From contig JALWDS010000005.1 of the NCBI GenBank assembly GCA_027036775.1, positions 1-51,486 on the forward strand: a stretch of 51,486 nucleotides of DNA. The letters run 5' to 3'. The DNA is from Archaeoglobaceae archaeon. Its GTDB lineage: Archaea; Halobacteriota; Archaeoglobi; Archaeoglobales; Archaeoglobaceae. A model generated the notes under the pieces. The model saw only the letters and a program-made list of their open reading frames with translations. It ran no database searches and was not told the DNA's origin. This document shows, in pieces, positions 37,297 through 46,513 of the stretch (positions are counted from its first letter, which is position 1; each line of letters opens with the position of its first letter). The position numbers were made by a program, and so were the translations under genes.

Positions 37297-38331
37297 ATGA
37301 TAATAAGAAGGGAGGATGGGGCTGGCGGTAAATACATGGCGGAATTCTTGAAAAAGCACATAATCTCAAGATTTGGCGATCATAGGGTTGGAGAGATCGC
37401 TTTAAAGGATATGGACGACTCCTCCGACTTTGACAGCTACGTCTTCACAACAGATTCATACGTGGTTTCACCCCCAATATTCAGAGGGGGGAGTATAGGA
37501 AGTTTGGCGATTTGTGGAACGTCGAACGATTTAGCCGTAATGGGTGCAAAACCCTACATAGTTTCCCTCTCATTGATAATTCAGGAGGGCTTTAAAGTTA
37601 AAGACTTCGATAGGATTATGAAAGATGTAGAGGAATGGGTTGAAAAGGTCGATTTGAAGCTCATAACTGGAGACACCAAAGTCGTTTCATCGAACGTCGA
37701 TATAATAATCAACACGTCTGGAATAGGGGTGAGAAATCAGGCTTTGGAGAACAACTTGGCTGTCGTTAGGGAGTATAGGAATTACCCATACAATTGGATT
37801 AGGGATTGCGGTTTGAGAGAGGGAGACGTCATCATAGTTAGTGGAAACATTGCAGATCATGCAGTAGCGATTATGCTCTCAAGGGAGTTCGAATTCGACA
37901 TTGACGTTCAATCGGACGTTTATCCAGTTTGGTTGTTCGTTAAAGAAGCTTTGGAGGTTGGGGGGATAACTGCAATGAAAGACCCCACGAGAGGTGGTCT
38001 GGCAAACGCTTTAAATGAAATGGCCGAGAAGAGCGGAGTTGGGATATTCATTGAGGAGGAGAAGATACCTATAAGGGAGGATGTTAAGGGATTCTGTGAG
38101 GTTTTGGGCTTAGACCCTTTGAGCATGGCAAACGAGGGGAAAGTAGTGATGGGCGTAGTTGAAGATTTGGCTGAAGACGTTTTAAAAGCCTTGCACAGAG
38201 CGGGTCAGAAGGATGCGGAGATAATAGGTTACGCAACGAAGGAGTTTGAAGAAGTGGTTGTGGAAACTGAAATTGGAACGAGGAAAGTTTTACCTCCACC
38301 TGTAGCAGATCCCATTCCGAGGGTTTGCTAA
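37297..38331 (+). CDS. hypE: Hydrogenase maturation protein HypE
   Basis: PurM-like ATPase, 344 residues, that dehydrates the thiocarbamoyl group on its own C-terminal cysteine to thiocyanate. The C-terminus, DPIPRVC, has the essential cysteine as the last residue. Other signatures: EDGAGGKYMAEFL at the start, the ATP-binding FTTDSYVVSPPIFRGGSIG region, and DPTRGGLANALNEMA. Together with hypF it supplies the CN ligands; the other hyp genes and the hydrogenase are outside the window. Its stop overlaps that of convergent purP by 2 to 4 bases. Confidence 0.96.
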   Translation: MIIRREDGAGGKYMAEFLKKHIISRFGDHRVGEIALKDMDDSSDFDSYVFTTDSYVVSPPIFRGGSIGSLAICGTSNDLAVMGAKPYIVSLSLIIQEGFKVKDFDRIMKDVEEWVEKVDLKLITGDTKVVSSNVDIIINTSGIGVRNQALENNLAVVREYRNYPYNWIRDCGLREGDVIIVSGNIADHAVAIMLSREFEFDIDVQSDVYPVWLFVKEALEVGGITAMKDPTRGGLANALNEMAEKSGVGIFIEEEKIPIREDVKGFCEVLGLDPLSMANEGKVVMGVVEDLAEDVLKALHRAGQKDAEIIGYATKEFEEVVVETEIGTRKVLPPPVADPIPRVC

Positions 38332-39386
38332 TAAACGATTTCTCCCAAAGCGTCCTTCTCTATTGCAACCTTTATCTCCCTTGCAATCCTTCTCCCCATA
38401 TACATGTTTTCCCCCCAGAGGATGTAGGAGTAAGGGGAGTTGGGAATTCCCACATTCGTTCCGGCAACTATTCTCGCGGAAATTTCAAAGACGTGCATTT
38501 CCGCATTGTCATCGAAAACAGCCTCTAAGCAGAAGGGCCCGACTATACCGGGATATGCTATCTCCTTAGAAACTTCAACGACAGCTTTTGCAGACTCCAA
38601 AGCCTTTACAAGCAGGCTCTCCCTTAAAACGATTGGGAAGTTTCCTATGACCGTGTATGTAGGTTGAACTTTGGATTTAATTTGTATCTCCGCTGGAATC
38701 CTTCCAAGTCCATCGACGGGCTCATACCTTCTATCGATGGCAATCAGTTCAATCCTCTCGTTCATTGGGGAGTAGAAGAATGAAAGATAGACGTTTGCTC
38801 CAACTATATACTCCTGAATTTCAACATCTTCCAAAGACTTGACAAAGCCCTCTCTCTTTAACTCCTCAAATTTAGCGTAGAAATCATCCTTGCCAGTGAT
38901 CAGGAAGTAACCCTTCCCCCCCATCGCCCCGTGATACTTTACTATAGCTATTCCCTTTATCTCTTCAGGTTTCAAACTTCTCGGCATCTTCAATCCAGCT
39001 CTCTCAAGCCATTCCCTCTGTTTAGCTCTATCCGTTTCCCAAATCATCAGTTCTCTGTTACCGAAGAAGGGAACCCTTATCCTATCGAGATTCCCGATGT
39101 AAGCGTTGAAAGAGCCGTGTGGAATTAATATTACGTTCTCTTCAATTAACCTCTCTTGCAAACTCTCGTTTAAGAGTTCTTTAAAGTCCGAAACCTCTAT
39201 TATGAAATCCGCAACGTTGAAGCTCTCGTAAATTATTCTCTCCTTGGGTCTGCATATGCAAACAGTCTCAAATCCCTCATCCTTTGCCCCCTTCAGTATG
39301 TTTAAGGCGGAATGACTTCCCAACGTCCCAATCTTTATTTCGTCGAGATCGTAGTCCTTCAATACCTTCAGAATTCTGTTTCTCAT
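38328..39386 (-). CDS. purP: FAICAR synthetase PurP
   Basis: ATP-grasp ligase that uses formate and ATP to formylate AICAR, the archaeal replacement for the folate-dependent step of purine synthesis. 352 residues. The sequence keeps the canonical pattern: IGTLGSHSALNILKGAKDEG, VILIPHGSFNAYIGN, AIVKYHGAMGGKGYFLI, EYIVGANVYLSFFYSPM, and GIVGPFCLEAVF ending in GRRIAREIKVAI. It is closer to the characterised Methanocaldococcus enzyme than the paralogue at 27194-28324. It lies alone between hypE and tRNA-Trp. Confidence 0.94.
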   Translation of the reverse strand: MRNRILKVLKDYDLDEIKIGTLGSHSALNILKGAKDEGFETVCICRPKERIIYESFNVADFIIEVSDFKELLNESLQERLIEENVILIPHGSFNAYIGNLDRIRVPFFGNRELMIWETDRAKQREWLERAGLKMPRSLKPEEIKGIAIVKYHGAMGGKGYFLITGKDDFYAKFEELKREGFVKSLEDVEIQEYIVGANVYLSFFYSPMNERIELIAIDRRYEPVDGLGRIPAEIQIKSKVQPTYTVIGNFPIVLRESLLVKALESAKAVVEVSKEIAYPGIVGPFCLEAVFDDNAEMHVFEISARIVAGTNVGIPNSPYSYILWGENMYMGRRIAREIKVAIEKDALGEIVY

Positions 39387-39433
39387 GGAGGTGCAACCTG
39401 ACTTGCATTATATTAGAGATTCGGTTAAAAAAG

Positions 39434-39568
39434 TGGGGCCGGTGGGATTTGAACCCACGACCAGCGGGTCTCTTCGGTCAGAGCTCCAACGGGTCATCAC
39501 ACCTCAGCAGACCCATTGGTCATCACACCGCTGGAGCCCGCCGCGCTTCCTGGCTACGCCACGACCCC
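39434..39568 (-). tRNA. tRNA-Trp (CCA) with intron
   Basis: Exon 1 is 39531-39568, exon 2 is 39434-39469, and the intron is 39470-39530 (61 nt), inserted after position 37 as usual. Acceptor GGGGTCG pairs with CGGCCCC (one U-G); the anticodon stem is GCGGG/CCCGC; the anticodon is CCA; the T arm is CGTGGGTTCAAATCCCACC split around the loop. Around the splice sites a bulge-helix-bulge can be drawn with 3-base bulges AGC and AGA and a 4-bp helix that has one C-A mismatch. No CCA is encoded. Confidence 0.95.
39470..39530 (-). ncRNA. Box C/D guide RNA within the tRNA-Trp intron
   Basis: Read on the minus strand: box C GTGATGA (39520-39526), box D' CTGA (39504-39507), box C' GTGATGA (39494-39500), box D CTGA (39478-39481). 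The base five before box D pairs with C34 of the anticodon, and the base five before D' pairs with C39. So it should direct 2'-O-methylation of C34 and C39 of its own tRNA, as known for the haloarchaeal tRNA-Trp intron (C34 and U39). Confidence 0.9.
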
Positions 39569-39634
39569 ACTCAACGGTAATTAAACATCTCAAAATATAA
39601 CGCTTACGCTTACGAAACGTATAAAATAAAAGTG

Positions 39635-40114
39635 TTATTCCTCTGGAACCTCTATGAGACCCTCTTCTATCTCCCTTATAACCTCCTTCGGATGCTTTCC
39701 TTCAACGGTCACACCCATAGATACGCACGTTCCGAGAACTTCCTTCACAGCGGACTTGAGTGAATAGCTCAGCATCTGTTTCTTCTTCGTCTTTGCAATT
39801 TTAATAACCTGCTCCATCGTCAAGTTACCTACAACCTCGTGCTTCGGCTTGTGTGCTCCCTTTTCAATCCCAAGTTCCCTCTTTACCAGTGCTGAAACGG
39901 GCGGAACACCCACTTCTATTTCAAAGCTCCTGTCTTCCTTGACTATTATCTTCACAGGAACGGGCAATCCGTCGAACTCCTTTGTGGCCTTGTTTATGGC
40001 ATCCACAACCTGTTTAACGTTCAAACCCAGTGGACCTATCGCTGGCCCCAAAGGTGGACCCGGTGTCGCTTTTCCTCCCGGAACCAAAACCTCAACAACC
40101 TGTGGCATACTCAT
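39635..40114 (-). CDS. rpl11: Ribosomal protein L11
   Basis: Large-subunit stalk-base protein, 159 residues. Seen: [26 protein letters not shown] at the start (split near residues 6-31), the linker, and the rRNA-binding C-terminal domain with [20 protein letters not shown] and [20 protein letters not shown] 40114 overlaps the spt5 stop (ATGA); ATG 40108, two codons later, has the better RBS distance. The usual continuation with rpl1, rpl10 and rpl12 is absent; tRNA-Trp comes next on this strand. Confidence 0.96.
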   Translation of the reverse strand: MSMPQVVEVLVPGGKATPGPPLGPAIGPLGLNVKQVVDAINKATKEFDGLPVPVKIIVKEDRSFEIEVGVPPVSALVKRELGIEKGAHKPKHEVVGNLTMEQVIKIAKTKKKQMLSYSLKSAVKEVLGTCVSMGVTVEGKHPKEVIREIEEGLIEVPEE

Positions 40115-40560
40115 TCACCCCTCTCAATCACCCTAACGTGATCCGCTTTGACCGTTACGGGAATGGGAACTACGGCCTCAACCAACTCCACCGTAATTTC
40201 GTTTTTAGAGGGATCGACCCTCTTAACTATGGCCTGTTCACCCTTGAAAGGTCCAGCTATGATCTCAACTTTGTATCCCTCCTTTATCTGCTCTACCGCC
40301 CTTCTTGGAGTTAGAAAGTGCTCGATCTCTTTGAAAGGTATCTCACCACCTAAAATTCCCCTTGCGTGAGGTATTCCCGTTATCGCCCTTTTGACGTTCT
40401 GAACGTCCTTAGCTTCAACCAAAACGTAACCCCTTATCTCCTTAGGAGCTAATATGGAATAAACTTCCAAATTATACTTCTTCACGGCCAACTCCATCAA
40501 GTTTGCAACTATCCTCTCCTGATTGACCGTCGTCTTTACCGCAAAGAACTTCCCCATCAT
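40111..40560 (-). CDS. spt5: Transcription elongation factor Spt5 (NusG)
   Basis: Universal elongation factor that closes the RNA polymerase cleft with Spt4. 149 residues: an NGN domain (about 1-85, [18 protein letters not shown], then [17 protein letters not shown] and [10 protein letters not shown]) and a C-terminal KOW domain ([22 protein letters not shown]). ATG 40560 overlaps the secE stop by 4 bases (ATGA); ATG 40557 is the alternative. Confidence 0.96.
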   Translation of the reverse strand: MMGKFFAVKTTVNQERIVANLMELAVKKYNLEVYSILAPKEIRGYVLVEAKDVQNVKRAITGIPHARGILGGEIPFKEIEHFLTPRRAVEQIKEGYKVEIIAGPFKGEQAIVKRVDPSKNEITVELVEAVVPIPVTVKADHVRVIERGE

Positions 40561-40733
40561 CTCACCATCTGAGGAACTATCTCCATCAGGACGTAAACGA
40601 CGAAACCTATGAATCCAACTACGAACATGACCGCTATCGATATCTTTGCGGTTTCTATGAACTCTTCCCTATCCGGTTTTCTCGCCATCTTAAGCACGTT
40701 AATGTATTCTCTAATTTTCGCTTGCAAATCCAT
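40557..40733 (-). CDS. secE: Preprotein translocase subunit SecE/Sss1
   Basis: A 58-residue tail-anchored subunit of the Sec channel: an amphipathic N-terminal helix (LQAKIREYINVLKMARKPDR), the conserved EEFIETAKIS stretch, then one membrane helix (IAVMFVVGFIGFVVYVLMEI). Short size is normal for the archaeal protein. It leads secE-spt5-rpl11 with 4-base overlaps. A TATA (rightward reading AATATATAAG, 40752-40761) lies about 25 bases upstream, so the mRNA is probably leaderless. Confidence 0.94.
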   Translation of the reverse strand: MDLQAKIREYINVLKMARKPDREEFIETAKISIAVMFVVGFIGFVVYVLMEIVPQMVR

Positions 40734-40889
40734 GCCCTTCGTAAACCGATCAATATATAAGCGTTGCTTACCATGATATCTTTGAGGATATACTTTAAAA
40801 TTTGCTCAATCTTGATCAATTAGATAATTTCCAGAATGGAAAAAAATATATATAGATGCAATATAGATAGTCTTTATCGGGTGATGGAT
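40734..40889. promoter_or_regulatory. Divergent control region between secE and a winged-helix regulator
   Basis: Leftward TATA at about 40752-40761 serves secE; rightward TATA AATATATATAG (about 40845-40855) serves the regulator gene, whose RBS is GGTGA at 40880-40884. GATCAAT occurs twice (40748-40754 touching the secE TATA, and 40814-40820 within the palindrome TTGATCAA), a candidate operator. Confidence 0.5.
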
Positions 40890-41258
40890 ATGGTAGATGA
40901 GTTGAGCGAGAAGGACGAGAGGATAGTGCAACTGCTGATAGAAGCGGGACTGAACAAGAACATTGCAAGGGTTATAGTTTACCTTTCAAAGGTAGGAGAA
41001 GCTATATCGAGGGATATAGAGAGAGCAGCGAACTTGAGACAGCCAGAGGTAAGCTTGGCCATGAAGGAACTCAAGGAGAAGGGATGGGTTAAGGAGAGGG
41101 AGCTTAAGAAGAAGGGTAAAGGTAGGCCATTAAAGAGCTACAAGCTCACTATGGATTTGAAAGAAATTGCGAAGATGCTCATAGAGAAGAAGAGGGAGGA
41201 AATCAGGAAGATGGAGAAAGACTTGGAAGAACTTGAAAAGTTGGTGGGACTCAAGTAA
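40890..41258 (+). CDS. Winged-helix transcription regulator
   Basis: A 122-residue regulator. The start ATG 40890 is preferred because GGTGA lies 5 bases upstream and the TATA lies before it; an in-frame ATG at 40836 precedes that TATA and cannot be on the same transcript. Winged helix at about residues 5-85: LIEAGLNKNIARVIVYLSKV, SRDIERAANLRQPEVSLAMKEL, then GWVKERELKKKGKGRPLKSY. The C-terminal part is a charged coiled coil (about 90-122), likely for dimerisation. The fold matches the TrmB/MarR-like archaeal regulators. Target unknown; self-control is plausible. Confidence 0.82.
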   Translation: MVDELSEKDERIVQLLIEAGLNKNIARVIVYLSKVGEAISRDIERAANLRQPEVSLAMKELKEKGWVKERELKKKGKGRPLKSYKLTMDLKEIAKMLIEKKREEIRKMEKDLEELEKLVGLK

Positions 41259-41287
41259 ATTTTTAAACAAATTTTTGAACTTCCTCT

Positions 41288-42109
41288 ATGCTCTACTTCG
41301 GCGTAATAGGTCATCCCATATCCCACTCCGCATCACCGGTGATGCACAACGCAGTTTTTAGGACACTCAACATCGACGCCATATACTTGGCGTTCGACGT
41401 GAAACCAGAAAGCTTGAGAGAAGCACTTTTCGGTGCCAAGGCCTTGGGTTTCAAGGGTTTGAACGTAACGATACCGCACAAGGAGGAGATAACCAAATAC
41501 CTAAAGCTCAGGGGTCTGGCTGAGAGGATAAGGGCCGTTAACACCGTTGACGTTCAAAGTCTTGAAGGATACAACACGGATGCCACAGGTGCCCTGAGAA
41601 CTCTCGAAAGTTATAATGTGGATTACAAAGACAAGGTCGTTTTGATAGTCGGAGCTGGGGGCGTTGCAAGGGCGATAGCGTTTGCCTTGGCGGGTAAGTC
41701 CACCCTCATAATAACCAACAGAACTGAGTCGAGAGGTTTGAAGTTGGTTGAAGACGTTAGAGTTTATGGAGATTGCGTGTTTCATCCCTACGACAGGTTG
41801 GAAGAGCTTAGAGGTAAGTTTGACATACTGATAAACTGCACTCCCTTGGGAATGAGGGGATTTGAGAGCAGGTTGCCAGTCCCGGAATCTATCGTAGAAA
41901 ACGTCGTCGTTTTCGATACGGTTTACAATCCAATCGAAACACCACTCATAAAGCTTGCCAAAAAGAGAGATTGTAAGGTGGTTTACGGTTTAGATATGCT
42001 CGTTTATCAAGGGGCTGAGGCTTTCAAAATATGGTTCGGATTCGATCCGCCGATAGAGGTAATGAAAAAAGCGGTGATGGATTTCCTTCAATCTATATCC
42101 ACGTCGTAA
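41288..42109 (+). CDS. aroE: Shikimate dehydrogenase
   Basis: NADPH-dependent reduction of 3-dehydroshikimate to shikimate on the way to chorismate. 273 residues. The substrate site is HPISHSASPVMHNAVF (about 8-23) and NVTIPHKEE with the catalytic lysine (about 60-68); the later NTDATGALRTLE has the catalytic aspartate; the cofactor motif is VLIVGAGGVARAIAFAL (about 118-134). The end VYGLDMLVYQGAEAFKIW is typical. It overlaps the convergent TatD gene by 22 bases. Confidence 0.95.
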   Translation: MLYFGVIGHPISHSASPVMHNAVFRTLNIDAIYLAFDVKPESLREALFGAKALGFKGLNVTIPHKEEITKYLKLRGLAERIRAVNTVDVQSLEGYNTDATGALRTLESYNVDYKDKVVLIVGAGGVARAIAFALAGKSTLIITNRTESRGLKLVEDVRVYGDCVFHPYDRLEELRGKFDILINCTPLGMRGFESRLPVPESIVENVVVFDTVYNPIETPLIKLAKKRDCKVVYGLDMLVYQGAEAFKIWFGFDPPIEVMKKAVMDFLQSISTS

Positions 42110-42915
42110 ACCTTCTCAACGTTTTCTACGCAAATTTTATATATAAATTTTTCATCAAAACCTTTCTCCAAGAGCTCTTTAACCTTCCTTGGAACAGTCT
42201 TTGGCCCTAAAACCGCACCCGGCCTATTTTTATCGTCCAAGTAATCCGTTTCGAGCAAAAACCTATCACCCTGCTTCGCTGCTGTCAAAGCGTAGTCGTT
42301 TAAGCATATAACAGAAGGAAAAATTCCTACCTCTTCGAACTCCTTCACCTTCGGCGGGGAGAAGTGTTTGACCACCTTGTAACGCTTCAAACCGACCTTG
42401 TCGGCCATCTCTGCAATCTCCTTGATCCCCTCGTATGTGTAGGATTCGGTGTGGAGTTGAACGGCACATCCAACGTCCTTCGCAACCTCAAATGCGTGTA
42501 ACAAAACTTCGTTGCTCAAATCCCATATCTCCTTTGAAACCTTGTAGTGTGGCCTTCCAACCTCACCTAAGGCAACAGCTTTCCCCTCTTCTATCAGCCT
42601 TCCAGCCAAATCTATCGCCTTTTTCATTATTTCAGCAGCTCTTTGAACTTTCATTCTACCCCCCAAGAGGGTTATCTCCGCTGGATGAACGCCGATAACC
42701 GCAAAAGCCCTAACTATCTTGTTCGCCTTTTCGACCATACTTATGTGTTTTTTGAACATTTCCAAGTAGTCTTCTGGCTTCGTAGGTTTCAATCCGTAGT
42801 GTTTGCTCAGCAAATTGACCAAAAAGACGTGAGTTCCTCCAGCGTTCTTAAACTGCTCCAAAGCCTTGAACTTGAGGTGGTTGTATAGATGCATGTGGTT
42901 GTCCGTAACATACAT
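42088..42915 (-). CDS. TatD-family metal-dependent hydrolase
   Basis: TIM-barrel amidohydrolase, 275 residues from ATG 42915; the longer reading frame upstream runs into the divergent gene and lacks conserved features. The metal motif NHMHLYNHL comes right at the start (about 6-14), then IGVHPAEITLL, ALGEVGRPHYKV, QLHTESYTYEG, VVKHFSP and LLETDYLDDKNRPG. These are the TatD metal ligands. The family includes DNases and other phosphoesterases; the substrate is not readable. Confidence 0.88.
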   Translation of the reverse strand: MYVTDNHMHLYNHLKFKALEQFKNAGGTHVFLVNLLSKHYGLKPTKPEDYLEMFKKHISMVEKANKIVRAFAVIGVHPAEITLLGGRMKVQRAAEIMKKAIDLAGRLIEEGKAVALGEVGRPHYKVSKEIWDLSNEVLLHAFEVAKDVGCAVQLHTESYTYEGIKEIAEMADKVGLKRYKVVKHFSPPKVKEFEEVGIFPSVICLNDYALTAAKQGDRFLLETDYLDDKNRPGAVLGPKTVPRKVKELLEKGFDEKFIYKICVENVEKVYDVDID

Positions 42916-42987
42916 GGGGGCACTTCGAGTGTCGTAATTTAAAGATACCACCGATGGGTTTTTATTGATAAAAATAAACTTACAGAT

Positions 42988-43629
42988 ATGTGCGAAGTTA
43001 TCGATGAGAGCACGTTGAAGTGCAACGGGGTTGAGATAACTTGGTTGAAGCATGCAGGGTTTAGGATAAAGGGATCCGTTGTCATTTATATAGACCCCTA
43101 CGGTATAAACAGGGAGCTTGAGAAAGCGGATTTGATTTTGATAACTCACGATCACTTCGATCACATGGACTTGAAGTCGATTAGATTGCTTTCAAAGGAA
43201 GACACCGTGATGGTGCACCCGAGCGGGTGTATAGTCGAAGGTTACGAGAGCTGTGGCCTCTCAATAGGAGAGGGCAGGAACGTTAAGGGTATCGAGGTGA
43301 AGGCCGTTCCAGCCTACAACGTGAACAAACCTTATCACAAGAAGGGAGAGGTTGTTGGATACATTTTAAACGTTGACGGCGTTAGGATATACCACGCTGG
43401 AGATACGGACAGAATTCCGGAGATGAAGGGTATAGAGGTTGACGTTGCCCTTTTACCAATCGGTGGAACATATACAATGGACGTTAAGGAGGCTATAGAA
43501 GCCACGAAGGACGTAAAGGCCAAGGTCTTCGTTCCAATGCACTACGGCGAAATAGGTTTGAAAGCGGATCCGTGGGAGTTCAAGAGAGCGGTTAAGAATG
43601 CTGTGATATTGAAACCTCTACTGGGTTGA
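42988..43629 (+). CDS. Metallo-beta-lactamase fold hydrolase
   Basis: A 213-residue soluble MBL-fold protein of the UlaG/UPF0173 type. Motif I is ILITHDHFDHMD (about 50-61); further ligands lie in RIYHAGDTDR and VFVPMHYGE. It starts with a hydrophilic region and has no membrane segment. Such proteins hydrolyse a phosphodiester or lactone, but the substrate is unknown. TATA-like TTTTTATTGATAAA lies before the start. The next gene follows 4 bases later. Confidence 0.87.
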   Translation: MCEVIDESTLKCNGVEITWLKHAGFRIKGSVVIYIDPYGINRELEKADLILITHDHFDHMDLKSIRLLSKEDTVMVHPSGCIVEGYESCGLSIGEGRNVKGIEVKAVPAYNVNKPYHKKGEVVGYILNVDGVRIYHAGDTDRIPEMKGIEVDVALLPIGGTYTMDVKEAIEATKDVKAKVFVPMHYGEIGLKADPWEFKRAVKNAVILKPLLG

Positions 43630-43633
43630 TGAA

Positions 43634-44101
43634 ATGAGCTCTAAGGTGGAACTCCATTCGATTTTGATTATCGGAGCAATTATAATATTACTTTTGGCTT
43701 TTTTAGAAATCTTAGCGGGCACACTCATCTCAATCGGAACCTTTTCCGTATCGGTTTTGTTCGCACTCCTGATAATCCAAGGTTGCCTGAACTCAACTCA
43801 AAGTGGTTTCGTTCTGACGAAGGGTGAGGTTAGGAGGTCTCTGGCAGTATCGATAACTGTCTTTTACATCCTAACCGTTTCAAACTTCATTTCAAGAGGT
43901 TACGCTGTTGACAGAATCTTGGACGGTCTGAACTACGTTGTAATGTCCGTCTTCGGATTCTACTTCGGTTTTAGAGTTCTCGACAACTGGTTAAGGTATA
44001 GATCGCTTAGAGAGGTTTTAACATCGGATAAAATTAAAGATAAAATCGTTGATGAAAACCTTAAGGAAATTGTTTACGAGGTTCTGAACGTTAGAAAATG
44101 A
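43634..44101 (+). CDS. Unknown membrane protein, 155 residues
   Basis: Has two close N-terminal hydrophobic helices (ILIIGAIIILLLAFLEILAG and VSVLFALLIIQG), two more around 70-85 (SLAVSITVFYILTVSNF) and 100-115 (YVVMSVFGFYFGFRVL), then a charged cytoplasmic tail of about 40 residues with a helical coiled pattern (DKIKDKIVDENLKEIVYEVL). It is transcribed with the MBL-fold gene and ends one base before convergent aroC. No family recognised. Confidence 0.75.
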   Translation: MSSKVELHSILIIGAIIILLLAFLEILAGTLISIGTFSVSVLFALLIIQGCLNSTQSGFVLTKGEVRRSLAVSITVFYILTVSNFISRGYAVDRILDGLNYVVMSVFGFYFGFRVLDNWLRYRSLREVLTSDKIKDKIVDENLKEIVYEVLNVRK

Positions 44102-45199
44102 TCATCCCAAGAACCTCGGTATCATACCCTGCATCATCATGCAATCCACAAGAACTATGGCAACCATCGCCTCAAGAACGGGAATTGCCCTTGGAACTAT
44201 GCACGGATCGTGCCTACCCTTAACCACTATCTCGTCCTCAACCATCTCAACCCAGTTGACCGTTCTCTGCGGTTTCGAAATGGACGGTGTTGGTTTTATC
44301 GCGACTCTGATCACTATGTCCTCTCCATTGGATATTCCACCCAATATACCTCCAGCGTTGTTTGTAGCAAACCTAACCTTTCCGTCCCTCAAAACGATTG
44401 GATCGTTGCACTCACTACCTCTCATTTTGGCGACTTTAAACCCGGCACCTATCTCCACACCTTTAACAGCTGGAACGCTCATCAAGGCAAAAGCCAAGTA
44501 GGCGTCGAGCTTTAAAAAGACTGGTTCACCCAAACCGGGAGGAACCCCCCTCGCAACGATCTCCGCAACTCCTCCGACGCTGTCCCCTTCACTCTTAGCC
44601 TTTAAAATCGCATCCTCCATCCTTCTTGCAACATCCTCATCTGGGCACCTAACTGGGTTGGATTCCGCCAATTCGTATATCTCTTTGATGTCGTAATCTT
44701 CCGCTTTGAAATCGCACGAAATTCCAGCGATCTCCCTCGTAAATCCAACGATCTTCACATCAAACCTCTCAAGTATCTTTTTGGCTATAGCTCCGGCCAT
44801 CACCCTCGCGACGGTTTCCCTCCCAGATGCTCTACCACCACCTCTCCAATCCCTGAATCCGAATTTGACCTGATAAGTGTAGTCCGCATGTCCCGGTCTG
44901 AAGAGATGCCTTATCTCCTCGTAGGGTTTCGAGTTTACGTCTTTGTTGTAAACGAGCATGCTTATCGGCGTTCCCAAGGTCTTTCCCTCGAAGACGCCTG
45001 AGAGTATGATAACCTCGTCCCTCTCCCTCCTCGACGTGGAAATGGAGGACTTCGGCTTTCTCCTGTCCACCTCCTTCTGAATATCCTCTTCGCTCAACTC
45101 CAAGCCAGCTGGACAACCGTCAACGACGCAACCTACAGCTTTCCCGTGACTCTCACCCCAAGTCGTAACCCTGAAGAGCACTCCAATCGTGTTACCCAT
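44102..45199 (-). CDS. aroC: Chorismate synthase
   Basis: Makes chorismate from 5-enolpyruvylshikimate 3-phosphate with reduced FMN. The enzyme begins at ATG 45199 ([19 protein letters not shown], or one codon earlier at 45202); the longer frame upstream overlaps truD and is not conserved. 365 residues. Signatures: [49 protein letters not shown] (split near 100-128) and [15 protein letters not shown]. Chorismate feeds aromatic amino acids and, by the futalosine route, menaquinone. Confidence 0.95.
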   Translation of the reverse strand: MGNTIGVLFRVTTWGESHGKAVGCVVDGCPAGLELSEEDIQKEVDRRKPKSSISTSRRERDEVIILSGVFEGKTLGTPISMLVYNKDVNSKPYEEIRHLFRPGHADYTYQVKFGFRDWRGGGRASGRETVARVMAGAIAKKILERFDVKIVGFTREIAGISCDFKAEDYDIKEIYELAESNPVRCPDEDVARRMEDAILKAKSEGDSVGGVAEIVARGVPPGLGEPVFLKLDAYLAFALMSVPAVKGVEIGAGFKVAKMRGSECNDPIVLRDGKVRFATNNAGGILGGISNGEDIVIRVAIKPTPSISKPQRTVNWVEMVEDEIVVKGRHDPCIVPRAIPVLEAMVAIVLVDCMMMQGMIPRFLG

Positions 45200-45244
45200 C
45201 ATCGCGTGAATAACGTTAAGAACACTTTTCAAACTTTTCCCATC

Positions 45245-46513
45245 GTGAACGTCGAGGAGTTCGTCGGAGTTAGGTGCTACATCACGAGGTATGAGGGTAT
45301 AAACGGGAGCTTTAAGGAGAACGTTGAGGACTTTTACGTTGAGGAGGTAGCGGATTTGAAAATGGGGGAAGGTGAATGGGTAATCGTGAGGGTCAAAAAG
45401 AGGAACTGGGATACCATGAACTTCGTCAGGGTCCTCTCTAACAAGCTCAGAATAAGCCAAAAGAGGATTAAGTTTGCGGGAACGAAGGATAAAAGGGCCG
45501 TAAGCGTTCAATACTTCTCAATCAGAGTTAAAGATAAGAGCGAAGTTGAGAGGTTGAGGGATATTAAAATCAAGGATGCGGAAATTGAGATCGTTGGATA
45601 CAGCCCTAAACCGATCGAGTTGGGAGAGCTTAGGGGTAACCTGTTTAGGGTGAAGATTAGGAAAGCCAAAAACGTCGAGAACATTCCAAAGATAGAGGAA
45701 GAGCTGATTGCAAGGGGAACTCCAAACTTCTTCGGATTACAGCGTTTCGGTTCCATAAGGTTCGTAACCCACGAAGTTGGTATGTGCATACTCAAGAGGG
45801 ATTACGAAAACGCCTTCTGGATTTACGTTGCAAAGCCGTTCGAAGGTGAAAACGAGGAGGCGAGAAAGGTTAGAGAGATACTTTGGGAGACGAGGGATGT
45901 CAAGTTCGGTTTGAGAGAACTGCCCAAATACCTCAGATACGAGAGAGTTCTCTTGCAGAAGTTGAGAGAGTGTGGAGACGAGAAGAGAGCCCTACTATCT
46001 TTGCCTGACAACCTTAAGATGATGTTCGTCCACGCCTACCAATCATACATATTCAACAACGTTCTTTCCGACAGAATAGAGGAGTTTAAAAGCCTGAAAG
46101 TCGTTGAGAAGGGTGATTGGGTTGATTTCGTCAAATTAAACGAACACTACACGTTTGCCGAGGATTTCGTTAGGGTTCACGACTACAACTACAAGAGGGT
46201 GAAGTTCCTCGTTGAAAGGGGTATGTGCTCTCTGGCCATACCCCTACCGGGTTACGAAACAAAACTGGGGGATGACTGGACTTCCGAAAGGATAAGGCAT
46301 TACTTGGAGAGAGACGGTATAACTTTAAAAGACTTCAAGCACGAGTTTAGGGAGTTCTCCTCTAAGGGTAGCTACAGGGTGGCGGATATGTTGATAGAAC
46401 ACACGAACTTCAAATACGAGTTGAACGAAGATGTTAGATTCAGCTTTTATTTACCCAAGGGTTGTTATGCGACGGTATTGCTTAGGGAGTTTGTAAAAAA
46501 GCCCCTATTCTGA
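45245..46513 (+). CDS. truD: tRNA pseudouridine synthase TruD
   Basis: Makes pseudouridine 13 in tRNA. 422 residues from GTG 45245; the reading frame to the left runs into aroC on the other strand and has no homology to the family. The catalytic block is [19 protein letters not shown] (the aspartate in KDK), and the family shows NFFGLQRFG and [16 protein letters not shown] further on. Its end overlaps the DUF5611 gene by 9 bases. It lies only 45 bases from the divergent aroC start. Confidence 0.93.
   Translation: MNVEEFVGVRCYITRYEGINGSFKENVEDFYVEEVADLKMGEGEWVIVRVKKRNWDTMNFVRVLSNKLRISQKRIKFAGTKDKRAVSVQYFSIRVKDKSEVERLRDIKIKDAEIEIVGYSPKPIELGELRGNLFRVKIRKAKNVENIPKIEEELIARGTPNFFGLQRFGSIRFVTHEVGMCILKRDYENAFWIYVAKPFEGENEEARKVREILWETRDVKFGLRELPKYLRYERVLLQKLRECGDEKRALLSLPDNLKMMFVHAYQSYIFNNVLSDRIEEFKSLKVVEKGDWVDFVKLNEHYTFAEDFVRVHDYNYKRVKFLVERGMCSLAIPLPGYETKLGDDWTSERIRHYLERDGITLKDFKHEFREFSSKGSYRVADMLIEHTNFKYELNEDVRFSFYLPKGCYATVLLREFVKKPLF

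Noticed and set aside
39470-39530. tRNA-Trp region as two separate repeats (GTGATGA twice) of a repeat array
   Set aside because: The repeats are the C and C' boxes of a guide RNA inside a single tRNA gene; there are only two copies.
40836-40889. Longer start of the winged-helix regulator
   Set aside because: The ATG at 40836 lies before the predicted TATA box, and the inner ATG has a proper RBS.
42916-43164. N-terminal extension of the TatD protein
   Set aside because: It would overlap the divergent MBL-fold gene and its promoter; the family metal motif begins right after ATG 42915.
45146-45244. Longer start of truD
   Set aside because: It overlaps the aroC start region, shows no family similarity, and would remove the space needed for promoters.
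45203-45511. N-terminal extension of chorismate synthase
   Set aside because: It overlaps truD on the other strand, and chorismate synthases begin at MGNTIG-like sequence.
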